The position numbers and the translations under genes were made by a program. From assembly GCA_026418015.1 (NCBI GenBank), contig JAOACE010000009.1:1-64000 (forward strand): a stretch of DNA of 64,000 bases, in the 5' to 3' direction. The notes below the pieces were generated by a model, which was given only the letters and a program-made list of their open reading frames with translations, had not been told where the DNA came from and searched no databases. Positions 36,271 to 45,437 of this stretch are shown in pieces (positions within the stretch are counted from its first letter, which is position 1; every line of letters starts with the position of its first letter). This DNA comes from Leptospiraceae bacterium. Its GTDB lineage: Bacteria > Spirochaetota > Leptospiria > Leptospirales > Leptonemataceae.

Positions 36271-36596
36271 ATATATCCAAAAATTTTTTCATTAAATATT
36301 AGTCAAAAAATCTTTTCGAGAAAAAGAGAAATCTGTTTAAAAGGATCAATATATATAAAATGGATTAAATTATAATAGATTGTTATTAAGATCAAAAAAG
36401 ATTTAATAATTAACAGTATGTGAAATAATCATTAAAAAACATAGAACATTTTATAACTGTACTGAAACTCTAAGTTAATCAAAAAATTTTTATTAGAAAA
36501 AACAGAATACGCTATTAGGGTTAATGAAAAAAGTAAAATAAAACTATATATAAATATAATAAATTTAATATAATTTTAAAAATAATTCACACTAAT
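36271..36596. other. intergenic region without recognised features
   Basis: This AT-rich 326-bp stretch separates the membrane glycosyltransferase start from the DUF1564 stop. I see no plausible ORF with a ribosome site, no tRNA or structured RNA, and no clear terminator or palindrome. Confidence 0.6.
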
Positions 36597-37106
36597 TCAT
36601 GCCGCAGGACACGAAAACTCACTATAAACCCCATGGTTCGCATGACTCAATCTGTTATAAGATGAATAATTATTCCCAACTTGAATTCGGGCATGAATCT
36701 GTTGCTCCTCTGGGCTCAAAATAGGTCTAATAAATATTGGTTCATTGGACATTTGCTCTTCTTGCATCTCCCAGTCTAACATGATGCGAATAATAAAACT
36801 TATGGAATAACCTAAAAAAAATCTTAGTTCAAACAACTTGCCCCAATAGGTTGGTTGTATACAAATTTTTCGTATAACGTAGTTTTTGGTTCTTGGTTGA
36901 TAGGTTGCTGTTAATGTTCTTTTATTGGGCGCTAAACTAATCTTATATAGATAGGCTAAGTGTCGCCTGATTAAATATTCAATCGTTAGAGATAAATTGC
37001 CATTAAAGTGCGTCTCTGTAAGATATATTAAATACTGATAATGAAAAGGAGTTATATTGATGGATGTTTTGCATTCATCATACGTAAAAAAGTGTTGAGT
37101 CTTCAT
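36597..37106 (-). CDS. DUF1564 family protein, copy 1
   Basis: A 169-residue protein of the type known as DUF1564 from Leptospira, of unknown function. The central block NKRTLTATYQP-TKNY-IRKI, IQPTYWG and FLGYSISFIIRIMLDWEM is shared nearly word for word with the second copy 15 kb away. The protein starts with a strand-like segment then helices, which may be a ribbon-helix-helix-like DNA-binding fold (inference). Both copies end in FSCPAA. It stands alone between two long intergenic regions, suggesting independent mobility or regulation. Confidence 0.82.
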   Translation of the reverse strand: MKTQHFFTYDECKTSINITPFHYQYLIYLTETHFNGNLSLTIEYLIRRHLAYLYKISLAPNKRTLTATYQPRTKNYVIRKICIQPTYWGKLFELRFFLGYSISFIIRIMLDWEMQEEQMSNEPIFIRPILSPEEQQIHARIQVGNNYSSYNRLSHANHGVYSEFSCPAA

Positions 37107-37358
37107 ATCTAAGAAATACTATTTTTTTGCAATTTTTAACAAAAAATTTTATCAAAATGCTTAAAAAAATTATTCTGAATAGATTATGCATATGGATTCG
37201 TACAAAACGAAATAACAAAACTTCTTTGATTTACTCAAGAATTGCAATAAATACAAAGTTGATTCCAATACACTAACACCTATTATAAATATTTATAATT
37301 TGATTTACAAAAAAATACCGTTCAATTAATGGTATTAGATATATTGATGGGAGGGGAT

Positions 37359-38438
37359 ATGAAAAACTTTCTATTATCTTTTTTTACCATAATTTTGACA
37401 ACAATGTCGTGTATTTCTATATCACCAGCAAAAGGAGAAATACATCACCCGACCACTAGAGATGGTTGGAAATTAACCTTAGAGCATTTCTCCGATAAAG
37501 ATGCTCAACAAAAATTCAAAAGAAAATATCCGGTAATTTTGTGTCATGGGTTAATGGCGAATCGAACTTATTATACCATTAATGGTGAATCTTCTTTTGC
37601 CCTACAACTTGCAAAGGCTGGCTATGATGTTTGGGTATTGGACTTACGCGGTAGAGAAGAAGCAGGTCCTCCATCCTGGTTTTTTGGAGAAAAAAAATAT
37701 GATTATTCTATTGATGATTACATAAAATATGACGTTGATGCTGCCATTCAGTATGTTCTTGAAAAAACCAAATCCGATAAAGTAAATTGGGTTGGTCATT
37801 CTATGGGTGGTATGATTGCTTATGCACGAATTGGTTCTTATCAAGAATCGAGAATAGCGAACCTTGTTACTGTTGGTTCCCCTTTTAGTTTTGAACTGAG
37901 CACAACTTCTCTTAGATTATGGCATAAGGTAGGAAGTTGTACGACAAGCGTCTTACCTACTGTTCCCATGGGCTCCCTTGCAAAATTTAACAGCTACATG
38001 TGTGTGGATTTAACACCAAAGCCTGGTCTTGTAGAAATTCTCTTATATCCAGAAAATACAGATAAAGAAGTCATCAAAGCTTCGCAACGATATATGATTA
38101 CAAATATTGCAAAACCAGAAGCTTTACAATTAAAAACAGCCTTAGAATTAGGTGAATTTTATTCTATCGATGGAAAAATAAACTATACAGAAAATTTAAA
38201 AAATATTCAAATACCTACGTTGATGGTATTGGGTAGAAGGGATCATCTAGGGTTTGGATATACCATTCGTTTAGTATACGAAAAAATCCAAACAAAAGAC
38301 AAACAACTCTTGATTGTAGAAAGAGCACAAGGAGCAAGCGAAGACTATGGTCATGGAGATCTCTTTATGGGAAAAAATGCACCAAAAGATGTGATGGAAC
38401 CTATCATTCAATGGATGAATGAACGAAATAAACTTTAA
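37359..38438 (+). CDS. alpha/beta hydrolase lipoprotein, lipase-like
   Basis: I start at the ATG behind GGGAGGGG; an ATG-less extension upstream is unlikely. The 359-residue product has a lipoprotein signal with Cys in TTMSC near residue 17. The hydrolase core shows VILCHGLMANR (oxyanion region, near residue 60) and the nucleophile elbow GHSMGG near residue 150, with an Asp in GRRDHLG near 295 and a His in YGHGD near 330. The layout resembles acid lipase/esterase relatives, acting outside the cytoplasm. It is followed 15 nt later by a second hydrolase-like lipoprotein, probably in one operon. Confidence 0.87.
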   Translation: MKNFLLSFFTIILTTMSCISISPAKGEIHHPTTRDGWKLTLEHFSDKDAQQKFKRKYPVILCHGLMANRTYYTINGESSFALQLAKAGYDVWVLDLRGREEAGPPSWFFGEKKYDYSIDDYIKYDVDAAIQYVLEKTKSDKVNWVGHSMGGMIAYARIGSYQESRIANLVTVGSPFSFELSTTSLRLWHKVGSCTTSVLPTVPMGSLAKFNSYMCVDLTPKPGLVEILLYPENTDKEVIKASQRYMITNIAKPEALQLKTALELGEFYSIDGKINYTENLKNIQIPTLMVLGRRDHLGFGYTIRLVYEKIQTKDKQLLIVERAQGASEDYGHGDLFMGKNAPKDVMEPIIQWMNERNKL

Positions 38439-38453
38439 TAAAGGAGAATTATA

Positions 38454-39326
38454 ATGAAAATCAAATTTTATAAAATTTTTATATTAATTATTTTACTTTC
38501 TTTTTGTTCCACCCCCATCATCAAACAAGAAAGAAACTCTTCTTTTTATAGAATTGAACATTATAAAACAAAACGAACACCAAAAGGTATTTTACTACAA
38601 TTCGATCCCATATCTTTTTCGATAGATACATTAGAAAAACATTGGATTCCCTTCTGGCTTAAAGAAAATTACGAAGTTGTTCAAATCATTCAAAACGAAA
38701 AACGCTTTTTATCGAGTCAAGAAGTTGATGTGATTCTAAAAGATATTCAAGAAAACAATTCATTATCATCGAAAAAAATCATTTTAACAGGAATATCTTT
38801 GGGTGGTATTACTATATTGGATTATCTCAACGAAAAAGAAAATATCGAAGGCATTTCTCGCGTAGTGGTTATAGGAACAGGTTGGGATTATGCTTATTCT
38901 GGAAACCTATTTTACGAAAATCATGATCTACTGAATAAAAAAATCAAAGATATTAAGAATTTCAAATTTCTGTCTTATAAAAAATATTTAGAAGAAAATT
39001 ACAACAAACCCTTTATAGAAGATTTTTTTATCCCCAATGTTTCTATCGAAAAAAAGAAGGTTAAGTATCTTGGAAATCATCGTTTGCCTATGTTGATCGT
39101 CGTTGGAAAAATTGATCCCTTTTCTCCAGAAGATAGTATGATTCCTTTTATAAAAAACTATCAACAATGTAGTTTTAAAACACTTTTGAATCGATGCTAT
39201 TACATCGAAGCAAGTAGAGCAAATTTCTTCGATAAGGATTACAATCATTTTGATCTATTTTTATACGATGATGTAGTAGATGATTTGTATCAAGACATGA
39301 ATGAATGGATTAGGAAAGAATTTTAG
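38454..39326 (+). CDS. alpha/beta hydrolase lipoprotein
   Basis: A 290-residue protein with a signal peptide and lipobox LLSFC (Cys 18) following AAAGGAG and ATG. It keeps a nucleophile-elbow-like GISLGG near residue 113 and a late VVGKIDPFSPED stretch that can hold the acid residue; the C-terminal H in DYNHFD may be the catalytic His. It is diverged from its neighbour but likely arose from a related lipase. The pair may process lipids at the envelope. It ends at a terminator. Confidence 0.8.
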   Translation: MKIKFYKIFILIILLSFCSTPIIKQERNSSFYRIEHYKTKRTPKGILLQFDPISFSIDTLEKHWIPFWLKENYEVVQIIQNEKRFLSSQEVDVILKDIQENNSLSSKKIILTGISLGGITILDYLNEKENIEGISRVVVIGTGWDYAYSGNLFYENHDLLNKKIKDIKNFKFLSYKKYLEENYNKPFIEDFFIPNVSIEKKKVKYLGNHRLPMLIVVGKIDPFSPEDSMIPFIKNYQQCSFKTLLNRCYYIEASRANFFDKDYNHFDLFLYDDVVDDLYQDMNEWIRKEF

Positions 39327-39329
39327 TTG

Positions 39330-39350
39330 AAAGGGGAAGTTTTCCCCTTT
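39330..39350. terminator. bidirectional terminator between convergent transcripts
   Basis: AAAGGGGAA and TTCCCCTTT form a 9-bp stem with a 3-nt loop, with T-rich flanks. It ends both the lipase operon from the left and the long leftward operon from the right. Confidence 0.8.
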
Positions 39351-39352
39351 TA

Positions 39353-39448
39353 TTATCTTAATTTCTTTTTATGACGATTCATTCTTCTTTTCTTTTTTCT
39401 CTTATGAGTTCTGATTTTTCTTCTTTTTCGCTTTTTTCCTGAAGGCAT
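39353..39448 (-). CDS. AURKAIP1/COX24-type small basic ribosomal protein
   Basis: This 32-residue ORF is too short for usual callers. It starts MPSGKKRKRRKI and is almost entirely Lys, Arg and His, with the THKRKKRKRR and NRHKKK blocks characteristic of small AURKAIP1/COX24-domain proteins seen in several bacterial phyla including spirochaetes; these are related to mitochondrial small-subunit protein mS38. AAGGAGT lies upstream of the ATG. It begins 24 nt after the mannose-1-phosphate guanylyltransferase stop, as last gene of the long operon, directly before a terminator. A ribosomal role is inferred from family and charge. Confidence 0.85.
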   Translation of the reverse strand: MPSGKKRKRRKIRTHKRKKKRRMNRHKKKLR

Positions 39449-39472
39449 TTCCCTACTCCTTATTCCAGTTTT

Positions 39473-40558
39473 TTATTTTATATATTTATGTAAAGTAGGA
39501 TTTTCTTTAAGTAATTTTAACATATTTTTTATATCATTTAATTTATCTTTTTTTGCAACAAATAAGACTTTATCGGTTTCTACAATTACCATGTTATCTA
39601 TACCTAACAATGCATACAATTTTTCGGATTCAGTAGATAGAATATTATTAAAAGAATCATATCCCACAAAATTTGCTTTTTTCGACAGCAATCGAATGTT
39701 GTTCTTATCATCAACTATATTCGCATCTTTTAAATAAATTCTTTCTAACGATAACCAAGAACCTACATCATCCCAAACAAAACTGGATTCCACCACAGCG
39801 ATTTGCTCTGCTTTTTCCATAATAGCAATATCTATGGGAAGTTCTGGAATAGTTTCGAATGCCATTTTAAGTTTTTTTTGCGATTGATAACTTTCTTTTA
39901 GAGGGTTTAATATATCGGGTGCATTTTTTTCGAATTCTTCGAGAATCCTTTTTCCTTTCCAGATAAAAATCCCCGAATTCCAATAAAATCCTTTTTTTAC
40001 GTATTCCAATGCTTTAGAAATATCCGGTTTTTCGTGAAACTTTAACACTTTATAGCCGTATTCATTGATTGCATCCCCTTTTTGAATGTATCCATAGCCG
40101 ATTTCTGGACGTGTTGGAACTACCCCGCATGTAACCAAATAACCTTCTTTTGCTAATTCTATAGCTTTTTGTAGGTTTTTTTTAAACTCACTGATAGGAG
40201 AAATATAATGATCTGCACTCAATACAACATGAACTCTATCGGGAAATTTTTCTTCCAAGATAAGAGAAGACAATGCTACAATGGGAGCTGTATTTCTACC
40301 AAATGGCTCAACGATAAATTGCTTGTCTTTAATTTTTAGCTCTTTTTGGATGGCTTTTTTTAAATCGTTATTGCAACCAATAAAGATATTTTCAATAGAA
40401 GTAAGAGTTTTTGCTCTATCGATGGTTTCTTCTAATAAGGTTTTATTCGAATAAATTTTTTGTAGTTGTTTGGGCTTAGATTCTGTGGATTTAGGCCAAA
40501 AACGTTCTCCTTTCCCACCAGCCATAATGAGCACTAATGGTTCGTTGTTTTTCTTCAT
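39473..40558 (-). CDS. manC: mannose-1-phosphate guanylyltransferase
   Basis: The enzyme makes GDP-mannose from GTP and mannose-1-phosphate for envelope glycans. The N-terminus LVLIMAGGKGERFWPKST is the nucleotidyltransferase signature, with FVEPFGRNTAPI near 80, SADHYI near 113 and GYGYI near 153. At 361 residues it is the single-domain form without the isomerase domain of ManC/AlgA. It follows the SPFH gene by 12 nt in the leftward operon. Confidence 0.92.
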   Translation of the reverse strand: MKKNNEPLVLIMAGGKGERFWPKSTESKPKQLQKIYSNKTLLEETIDRAKTLTSIENIFIGCNNDLKKAIQKELKIKDKQFIVEPFGRNTAPIVALSSLILEEKFPDRVHVVLSADHYISPISEFKKNLQKAIELAKEGYLVTCGVVPTRPEIGYGYIQKGDAINEYGYKVLKFHEKPDISKALEYVKKGFYWNSGIFIWKGKRILEEFEKNAPDILNPLKESYQSQKKLKMAFETIPELPIDIAIMEKAEQIAVVESSFVWDDVGSWLSLERIYLKDANIVDDKNNIRLLSKKANFVGYDSFNNILSTESEKLYALLGIDNMVIVETDKVLFVAKKDKLNDIKNMLKLLKENPTLHKYIK

Positions 40559-40570
40559 TTTTTCTCCTTT

Positions 40571-41530
40571 TTATGGGGGTGTTTTATCGACAAATTTGGT
40601 TTGAGATTCTTGAACAGGAACTTTTTTCTCAGGTAATGTTTCTGTTGGGTTTTTTGGTAAAGGAAAACCTTTGTTTACCTTTCCTTCGAAATTAAAATAT
40701 TCTGACGGTAAATAAATAAATTGTGCTTGGGAAGATAATTTTTCGATTTTTAGATAATCTTTTACCTCGGGGTATTCTCTGATCAATTTAGCAATATCTT
40801 GTAATTTTTCTTTTTCGAACTGAAATAAAATCCATTGGGATTCTTTTTTCGCTTTTGCTTCGTCAATTAAAGCACTTCTTTCTAATTTTCTTTCTAGATA
40901 ACGATTACTTTGTCGTAAAATTAAATTATATTGTTCTACATCAGGAACATATACATCTTGGATGTAAACCTTTTTAAAATAAACTCCCTCATTCTGGAAA
41001 CGTAAGTTTAATTCTTCTAAAAAACCATTATGGACATAGGCTTTGATCTGCTCTTCTGCATTATTTAAATTTTTTTCTATGTTGAGCTTTTGTCGAAAAA
41101 CCTCGTACAATAAATCTTTTAATTTAACCTGAATATAATTGTCCAAATACTTCCAATCTTTTTGTTCTAATTTTATAAAAAGATCAGGTAATTTATTCGG
41201 ATCTAAATCATATACATAGACCAAATCCAACTTAATGGAAAAGGAATCATCAAGTCCTAAAATTTCATTAGGTGGTAAAGAATATTTATAAATAAAATTT
41301 AAATACCGAGATTGGATGTAAATAGGATGCAGTTTGATTCTTTCTGGAATCAACCTTCTAAAAATAAAATCATAACTATCGGGTTTGATTGCTTTTTTTT
41401 CTATTCCCCAATAAACATCTTCTATAATGATGGCTTGTTGATAACCACTTCTTACAAAAGCTTGATAAATCGCGTAACTAAAAAAGATAATAAATAAAAA
41501 AAACAAAAAGCTTTTTTTTATTTGGTACAT
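40571..41530 (-). CDS. SPFH/band-7-like membrane-anchored protein
   Basis: A 319-residue protein with one N-terminal membrane anchor (about 7-25), an SPFH-like region (about 30-220) with the typical VQVKLKDLLYEVFR-like helix and YIQDVYVPD strand, then a charged helix about 205-265 and a Pro-rich tail. Related bacterial HflC/stomatin-like proteins form ring assemblies and control proteases. Here it starts 3 nt after hfq, where hflK/hflC are also near hfq in E. coli, which supports the assignment. The exact partner protease is not in the window. Confidence 0.7.
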   Translation of the reverse strand: MYQIKKSFLFFLFIIFFSYAIYQAFVRSGYQQAIIIEDVYWGIEKKAIKPDSYDFIFRRLIPERIKLHPIYIQSRYLNFIYKYSLPPNEILGLDDSFSIKLDLVYVYDLDPNKLPDLFIKLEQKDWKYLDNYIQVKLKDLLYEVFRQKLNIEKNLNNAEEQIKAYVHNGFLEELNLRFQNEGVYFKKVYIQDVYVPDVEQYNLILRQSNRYLERKLERSALIDEAKAKKESQWILFQFEKEKLQDIAKLIREYPEVKDYLKIEKLSSQAQFIYLPSEYFNFEGKVNKGFPLPKNPTETLPEKKVPVQESQTKFVDKTPP

Positions 41531-41533
41531 TCA

Positions 41534-41752
41534 TTACTCGACTGGAATATCCGCAGGTATGATAATCGTGGAAATTGCATGTTTGTAGAGTAAACTTTTT
41601 TTTCCTTCACTTTCTAATACTAGCGTAAAATTATCAAAACTTAAAACTTTTCCTTTTAATGGAACACCATTCATTAAGTAAAACGTTAACTCTGCACCAA
41701 TTTCTTTTGCTTTTGTTAGTATATAATCTTGTATATTGTTTTTTTCGCTCAT
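41534..41752 (-). CDS. hfq: RNA chaperone Hfq
   Basis: Hfq is a hexameric Sm-like protein that pairs small RNAs with mRNAs. This 72-residue copy has the Sm1 region ([20 protein letters not shown]) and the Sm2 signature YKHAISTI near residue 57. It has almost no C-terminal tail, unlike the enterobacterial form. It follows miaA and precedes the SPFH gene in the long operon, the same miaA-hfq order as in many proteobacteria. Confidence 0.96.
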   Translation of the reverse strand: MSEKNNIQDYILTKAKEIGAELTFYLMNGVPLKGKVLSFDNFTLVLESEGKKSLLYKHAISTIIIPADIPVE

Positions 41753-41804
41753 CGTTTTGCCCTTTATTTTTTTTAAAGAAACATTTTTGATTACTTGTTA
41801 AGAG

Positions 41805-42782
41805 TCAATTATTTATTATGATTGAATTTGCAAGATTTTCTAAAAATTTTTCTGCTTCTTGGTATGTTACAGGTTTTAAAGATTTTTCGTTTTTAAACCA
41901 TTTGATTTGTGCTTTTCCATATTTCTTATGAGTGGAATATAATAAATGGACGATTTCTTTTTTAAATTCTTTTTGATGCAATAATTCCTCACCAAATTTA
42001 AGATAAAGATCATAAGTTTCTTTGTAGCCTGGGGTTTTTAAAGCTGGACATTCACCATAATTTCTGAATAAATTTATCGCTTCTTCGATAAAACCGCATT
42101 CAACCATTTTTTCCGCTCTTATTTTTAAGTGACTTTCCCATTTTTCTAAATCAGGAACAATAAAGATGCCTTCGTATTCTTTTTTATTTTTGTGTTGATC
42201 CATTTCTTTATAATGCATTGCCAAAGTTTTTCCAGTAAGATAATACAACTCTAAGCTACGAAAAATTCTATATGTATCGTTTGGATGAATGAATCCCTTC
42301 CCTAATTTATCATTATCTGTTGTAAGAGAAGAAGGATCGATTTCTTGTAATAATTTTAACCGTTCTTGTGGCGAAAGTTGATTTAGCATATTTCGTATTT
42401 CTTGTTTTTTTTCTGGATCTTCTTCAATATAAAACATCCCTGTATTAAAGGCTTTTAAATAAAATCCTGTTCCACCACACAAAATAGGAATTTTATTTCT
42501 ATTCCATATATCTTGTATGATGGTTTGTGCATCTTTTACAAATTTACCTGCGCTATAAGATTGATTAGGTTCTAAAAATTCTACCAAATGATGAGGAATC
42601 TTTTTTTTTATGTAAGGTTCTGGTGATGCTGTTCCTATGGACATATAGCGATAAACTTGTCGCGAATCCAACGAAACCACTTCGAAGATTTGTTCTTGTT
42701 GATTAAGATATTGATAGAGCAAATCTGTTTTACCGATGCCTGTTGGACCTGTTATAACAAAAAGTTTTTTAGAAACATTCAT
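41805..42782 (-). CDS. miaA: tRNA dimethylallyltransferase
   Basis: MiaA adds dimethylallyl to A37 of tRNAs that read UNN codons. The P-loop is ITGPTGIGKTDL near residue 10, followed by SLDSRQVYRYMSIGTA near 38 and HHLVEF near 65; GGTGFYLKA is near 100. Length 325 is normal. Its start overlaps the gmk stop by 4 nt, so translation is coupled. Confidence 0.96.
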   Translation of the reverse strand: MNVSKKLFVITGPTGIGKTDLLYQYLNQQEQIFEVVSLDSRQVYRYMSIGTASPEPYIKKKIPHHLVEFLEPNQSYSAGKFVKDAQTIIQDIWNRNKIPILCGGTGFYLKAFNTGMFYIEEDPEKKQEIRNMLNQLSPQERLKLLQEIDPSSLTTDNDKLGKGFIHPNDTYRIFRSLELYYLTGKTLAMHYKEMDQHKNKKEYEGIFIVPDLEKWESHLKIRAEKMVECGFIEEAINLFRNYGECPALKTPGYKETYDLYLKFGEELLHQKEFKKEIVHLLYSTHKKYGKAQIKWFKNEKSLKPVTYQEAEKFLENLANSIIINN

Positions 42783-43354
42783 AAAAGCATTTGTTCTTTT
42801 TTTAATATATCAACAATTTGATGAATACATTCGTTTAATTCACCATTGATTACAATATAATCATATTCTTTTGCTGCTTGAATTTCCTTCTCTCCTTCTT
42901 GAATGCGTATTTGTAAATCTTCTTCCGATTCTGTATTTCTTTTTTTTAAACGTTCTAACCAAATTTCTTTCGAAGGCGGCATTAAAAATATCGATAGAAC
43001 ATTCGAGGGATACTTTTTTTTAATCGTTCTCATCCCTTGATAATCTATGTTCAATATTAAAATTTTTTTTTCTTCTATTGCTTTATCTAATTCCCAAGCA
43101 GGTATTCCATAGAAGTTACTATGAACTTTTGCATACTCGATAAATTGATTTTCTTGGATCATTTGATGGAATTTATCATAAGAAAGAAAATAATAATGTT
43201 TACCATCAATTTCGTTTGTACGAGGACTTCTTGTGGTAGCGGTTATAGCAACGCGAAACCTATGGGGAAATAGTTTTAAAAGCTCGTTTATAATCGTAGT
43301 TTTTCCTCCACCAGAAACAGAGGAAATAATCAGAATATTTTTTTTTGTATTCAT
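42779..43354 (-). CDS. gmk: guanylate kinase
   Basis: Gmk phosphorylates GMP to GDP. The 191-residue protein has the P-loop SSVSGGGKTT (usually GPSGVGKST; here the first positions differ but Gly-Gly-Gly-Lys-Thr remains), and the GMP-binding region TATTRSPRTNEIDGKHYYF near residue 40. The late RIQEGEKEIQAAKEYDYIVIN block is also typical. It sits between cheR and miaA in the long operon. Confidence 0.95.
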   Translation of the reverse strand: MNTKKNILIISSVSGGGKTTIINELLKLFPHRFRVAITATTRSPRTNEIDGKHYYFLSYDKFHQMIQENQFIEYAKVHSNFYGIPAWELDKAIEEKKILILNIDYQGMRTIKKKYPSNVLSIFLMPPSKEIWLERLKKRNTESEEDLQIRIQEGEKEIQAAKEYDYIVINGELNECIHQIVDILKKEQMLL

Positions 43355-43363
43355 AAGTTATTT

Positions 43364-44221
43364 TTATGATATTTTTTTATAAATTGTTCCATATTCTGTA
43401 TGCATGACTTGAAATGGTGTATCTAACATCTGTAAACTTTCTGCATGTCCAATCAATAAATATCCATTTGGCATTAAACGATTGTAAAATTCCATTGCTA
43501 GTTTTTGTTGCTCTTTTTTTTGAAAATAAATCATCACATTTCTACAAAAAATAACATGGGCGTTCTCTATGGTTGGTTCGAATAGATTTTCGATCTTAAA
43601 TATCACTTTGCTTTTGATATCCTCTCGTACACAATAGATTTCTGGATCATAGGGATTTTGTCGAAAATATCTTTTTAGAATAGTGGGAGGTATTTTTTCT
43701 ATTTTTCTACCAGAATAACATCCTTCTTTTGCAAATTCTATCACTCTTTTGGAAATATCCGTAGCTATGACTTCGAAAACAAAATAGCCTAAATCTTTCA
43801 TCGCTTCGATGGATTCTATAACAATATTATACGGTTCTTCTCCCGTAGAACATCCCGCTGACCAAATTCTTAACTTGATTTTATATAGTTTTAATAACTC
43901 TGGTAGAATAATTTTTTTGTATGCTTCGAAGTTCTGAGGCGTTCTCCAAAAATAGGATTCATTGGTGGTTACAACTTCTAAAAAATGAATCATCTCTGTA
44001 TTAGATTTATCGCTTTTTGTCAAGTAGTAATAATATTGATCATAGTCTTTTAATTTTAATTCGCGAAGTCGCTTTCTTAAACGGTTGGAAAGTAAAGTAA
44101 TCTTATGTTCTTTTAAATAAATACCAGTGATATCATGAATTAAACTCGCAAATCTTTGGAATTGTTCAGGAGTTAAATCGGGAATATCGATAGAAATGAT
44201 TTCCTTCTCTTGCTCGAACAT
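43364..44221 (-). CDS. cheR: chemoreceptor glutamate methyltransferase CheR
   Basis: CheR methylates glutamates of chemoreceptors during adaptation. The N-terminal helical domain (about 15-85) is followed by TTNESYFWRTPQNF near 88 and the SAM-binding LRIWSAGCSTGEEPY near 121. VIFCRNVMIYF near 228 completes the signature. Length 285 matches the family. The start overlaps the preceding gene's stop by one base. Presence in an operon with fapA and housekeeping genes suits a motile spirochaete. Confidence 0.95.
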   Translation of the reverse strand: MFEQEKEIISIDIPDLTPEQFQRFASLIHDITGIYLKEHKITLLSNRLRKRLRELKLKDYDQYYYYLTKSDKSNTEMIHFLEVVTTNESYFWRTPQNFEAYKKIILPELLKLYKIKLRIWSAGCSTGEEPYNIVIESIEAMKDLGYFVFEVIATDISKRVIEFAKEGCYSGRKIEKIPPTILKRYFRQNPYDPEIYCVREDIKSKVIFKIENLFEPTIENAHVIFCRNVMIYFQKKEQQKLAMEFYNRLMPNGYLLIGHAESLQMLDTPFQVMHTEYGTIYKKIS

Positions 44222-45102
44222 TACTTTTCCTTTTTTGATTTTAACTTAGAAATCAATAAAATTTCTGCATTAGGAAGTTCTGTTATAAGATAAATCTCGT
44301 CTTCTGTAAACCCTAATTCAAATAATTTATGGACAAATTTTACTTTTTCTTCTTGTGTTCGAAGTTCTAAAAAGAGTTTTTTGGTTTCTTGAATCAAGAC
44401 GTCCTTAGGATTAATAGTTTCTTTGATGGATCTTTGTTGAGTTGGCTCTTCTTTTTCCTTAGATGTGATATTTTTTTCGAACTCTTCTAATGTTATAGGT
44501 TTTTGTGTAGAGGTTGGTTTTTCTATTTTATCTAATGTGATAGTTTCTGTTGTAGTTGCGATAGGGATGGTTACAGGTATTTCGGGTAAGTTGAAAGTTT
44601 TTCGAAAAAAACTACCGATTTGTTGGATAAAGGTTTGATTCTTTTGGTAGTTTGAATTCGAAAGGGTTGGAGAAATCATCGGTTTTTCTTTTTGAAAAGA
44701 AAAATCAATTTTATCTTCTTCTAAGCTATCGAGAACTTTCGTTAAAAAAGATGAATTTATTTCTAATTCTTCCTCTGGATTTTCGCTTTTTTGTTCTGAG
44801 GGAATTTTTGGATCAACCTTATGGTTATTAGTAGTAATCGTTTTTTTGCTTCGCTTTTTAGTCTGCTTATCTTCTAGGTCTTTTTTTAATTCCATCAATT
44901 TTATGTAGACTTTATTAATATTTTCTTGTTTTTGTTTGATTAATTCTAAAGAATAGTCAATATAATTGATGGCATCCTTTAAGTTCTCATAGAATTCTTT
45001 AGGAATTTTAAATTCTTTTTTTTCGTTTTTAATTCTTCTCTTGTGGATTTCGTTATATAAAACATAAAAACAAAATATAATGGTTAATATAATAAATTCC
45101 AT
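44221..45102 (-). CDS. membrane-anchored coiled-coil protein of unknown function
   Basis: A 293-residue protein with one N-terminal membrane helix (about 1-17), a coiled coil of about 30-85, a long low-complexity charged linker, and a C-terminal helix-turn-helix-like segment (LFELGFTEDEIYLITELPNAEILLISKL) similar in layout to DUF6115/SwrB-type tails found near flagellar and motility genes. It lies between the 109-residue unknown and cheR, which supports a motility link. Function is not known. Confidence 0.72.
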   Translation of the reverse strand: MEFIILTIIFCFYVLYNEIHKRRIKNEKKEFKIPKEFYENLKDAINYIDYSLELIKQKQENINKVYIKLMELKKDLEDKQTKKRSKKTITTNNHKVDPKIPSEQKSENPEEELEINSSFLTKVLDSLEEDKIDFSFQKEKPMISPTLSNSNYQKNQTFIQQIGSFFRKTFNLPEIPVTIPIATTTETITLDKIEKPTSTQKPITLEEFEKNITSKEKEEPTQQRSIKETINPKDVLIQETKKLFLELRTQEEKVKFVHKLFELGFTEDEIYLITELPNAEILLISKLKSKKEK

Positions 45103-45103
45103 G

Positions 45104-45433
45104 TTAAACTACTAAATCTAAGGTGGTTCCTTTGTTATAGTTCTTTTTTGTTCGTAAATTTGTAAATGATATTTCGTAAGTTTCTTTTTTTAGAGGTTGA
45201 TTTTTTGTAGTGTTAGTAAGATTCTTTTCTTGTGCTTTATATTGATTAAAGATTTGATTTTCTGTACCAGTCTTGTAGATATCTACAACGGTTTGATCTC
45301 TCATCAAATTGATGTTTTTTGCATTGTTGATTTCTTGCATTTCTCTATATGTTTGAATTGCTTGCTGTGCGTAAATTTGCTGGTGAACTTGTGGAACGTT
45401 ATTAAACGAAACTAAATGGTCGATTACTCTCAT
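45104..45433 (-). CDS. hypothetical protein, 109 residues
   Basis: A soluble, polar protein placed 4 nt after fapA and 1 nt before the coiled-coil gene, so it is firmly within the operon. It is rich in Gln and Asn, with a predicted helix at about 15-60 and a strand-like tail ending TTLDLVV. No motif or family is recognised. Consistent spacing and codon use argue that it is real. Confidence 0.75.
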   Translation of the reverse strand: MRVIDHLVSFNNVPQVHQQIYAQQAIQTYREMQEINNAKNINLMRDQTVVDIYKTGTENQIFNQYKAQEKNLTNTTKNQPLKKETYEISFTNLRTKKNYNKGTTLDLVV

Positions 45434-45437
45434 AAAT

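Noticed and set aside
37107-37328. Possible regulatory RNA between DUF1564 copy 1 and the lipase gene
   Set aside because: No stable hairpin, promoter or ORF with a ribosome site is evident apart from the lipase gene's own leader.
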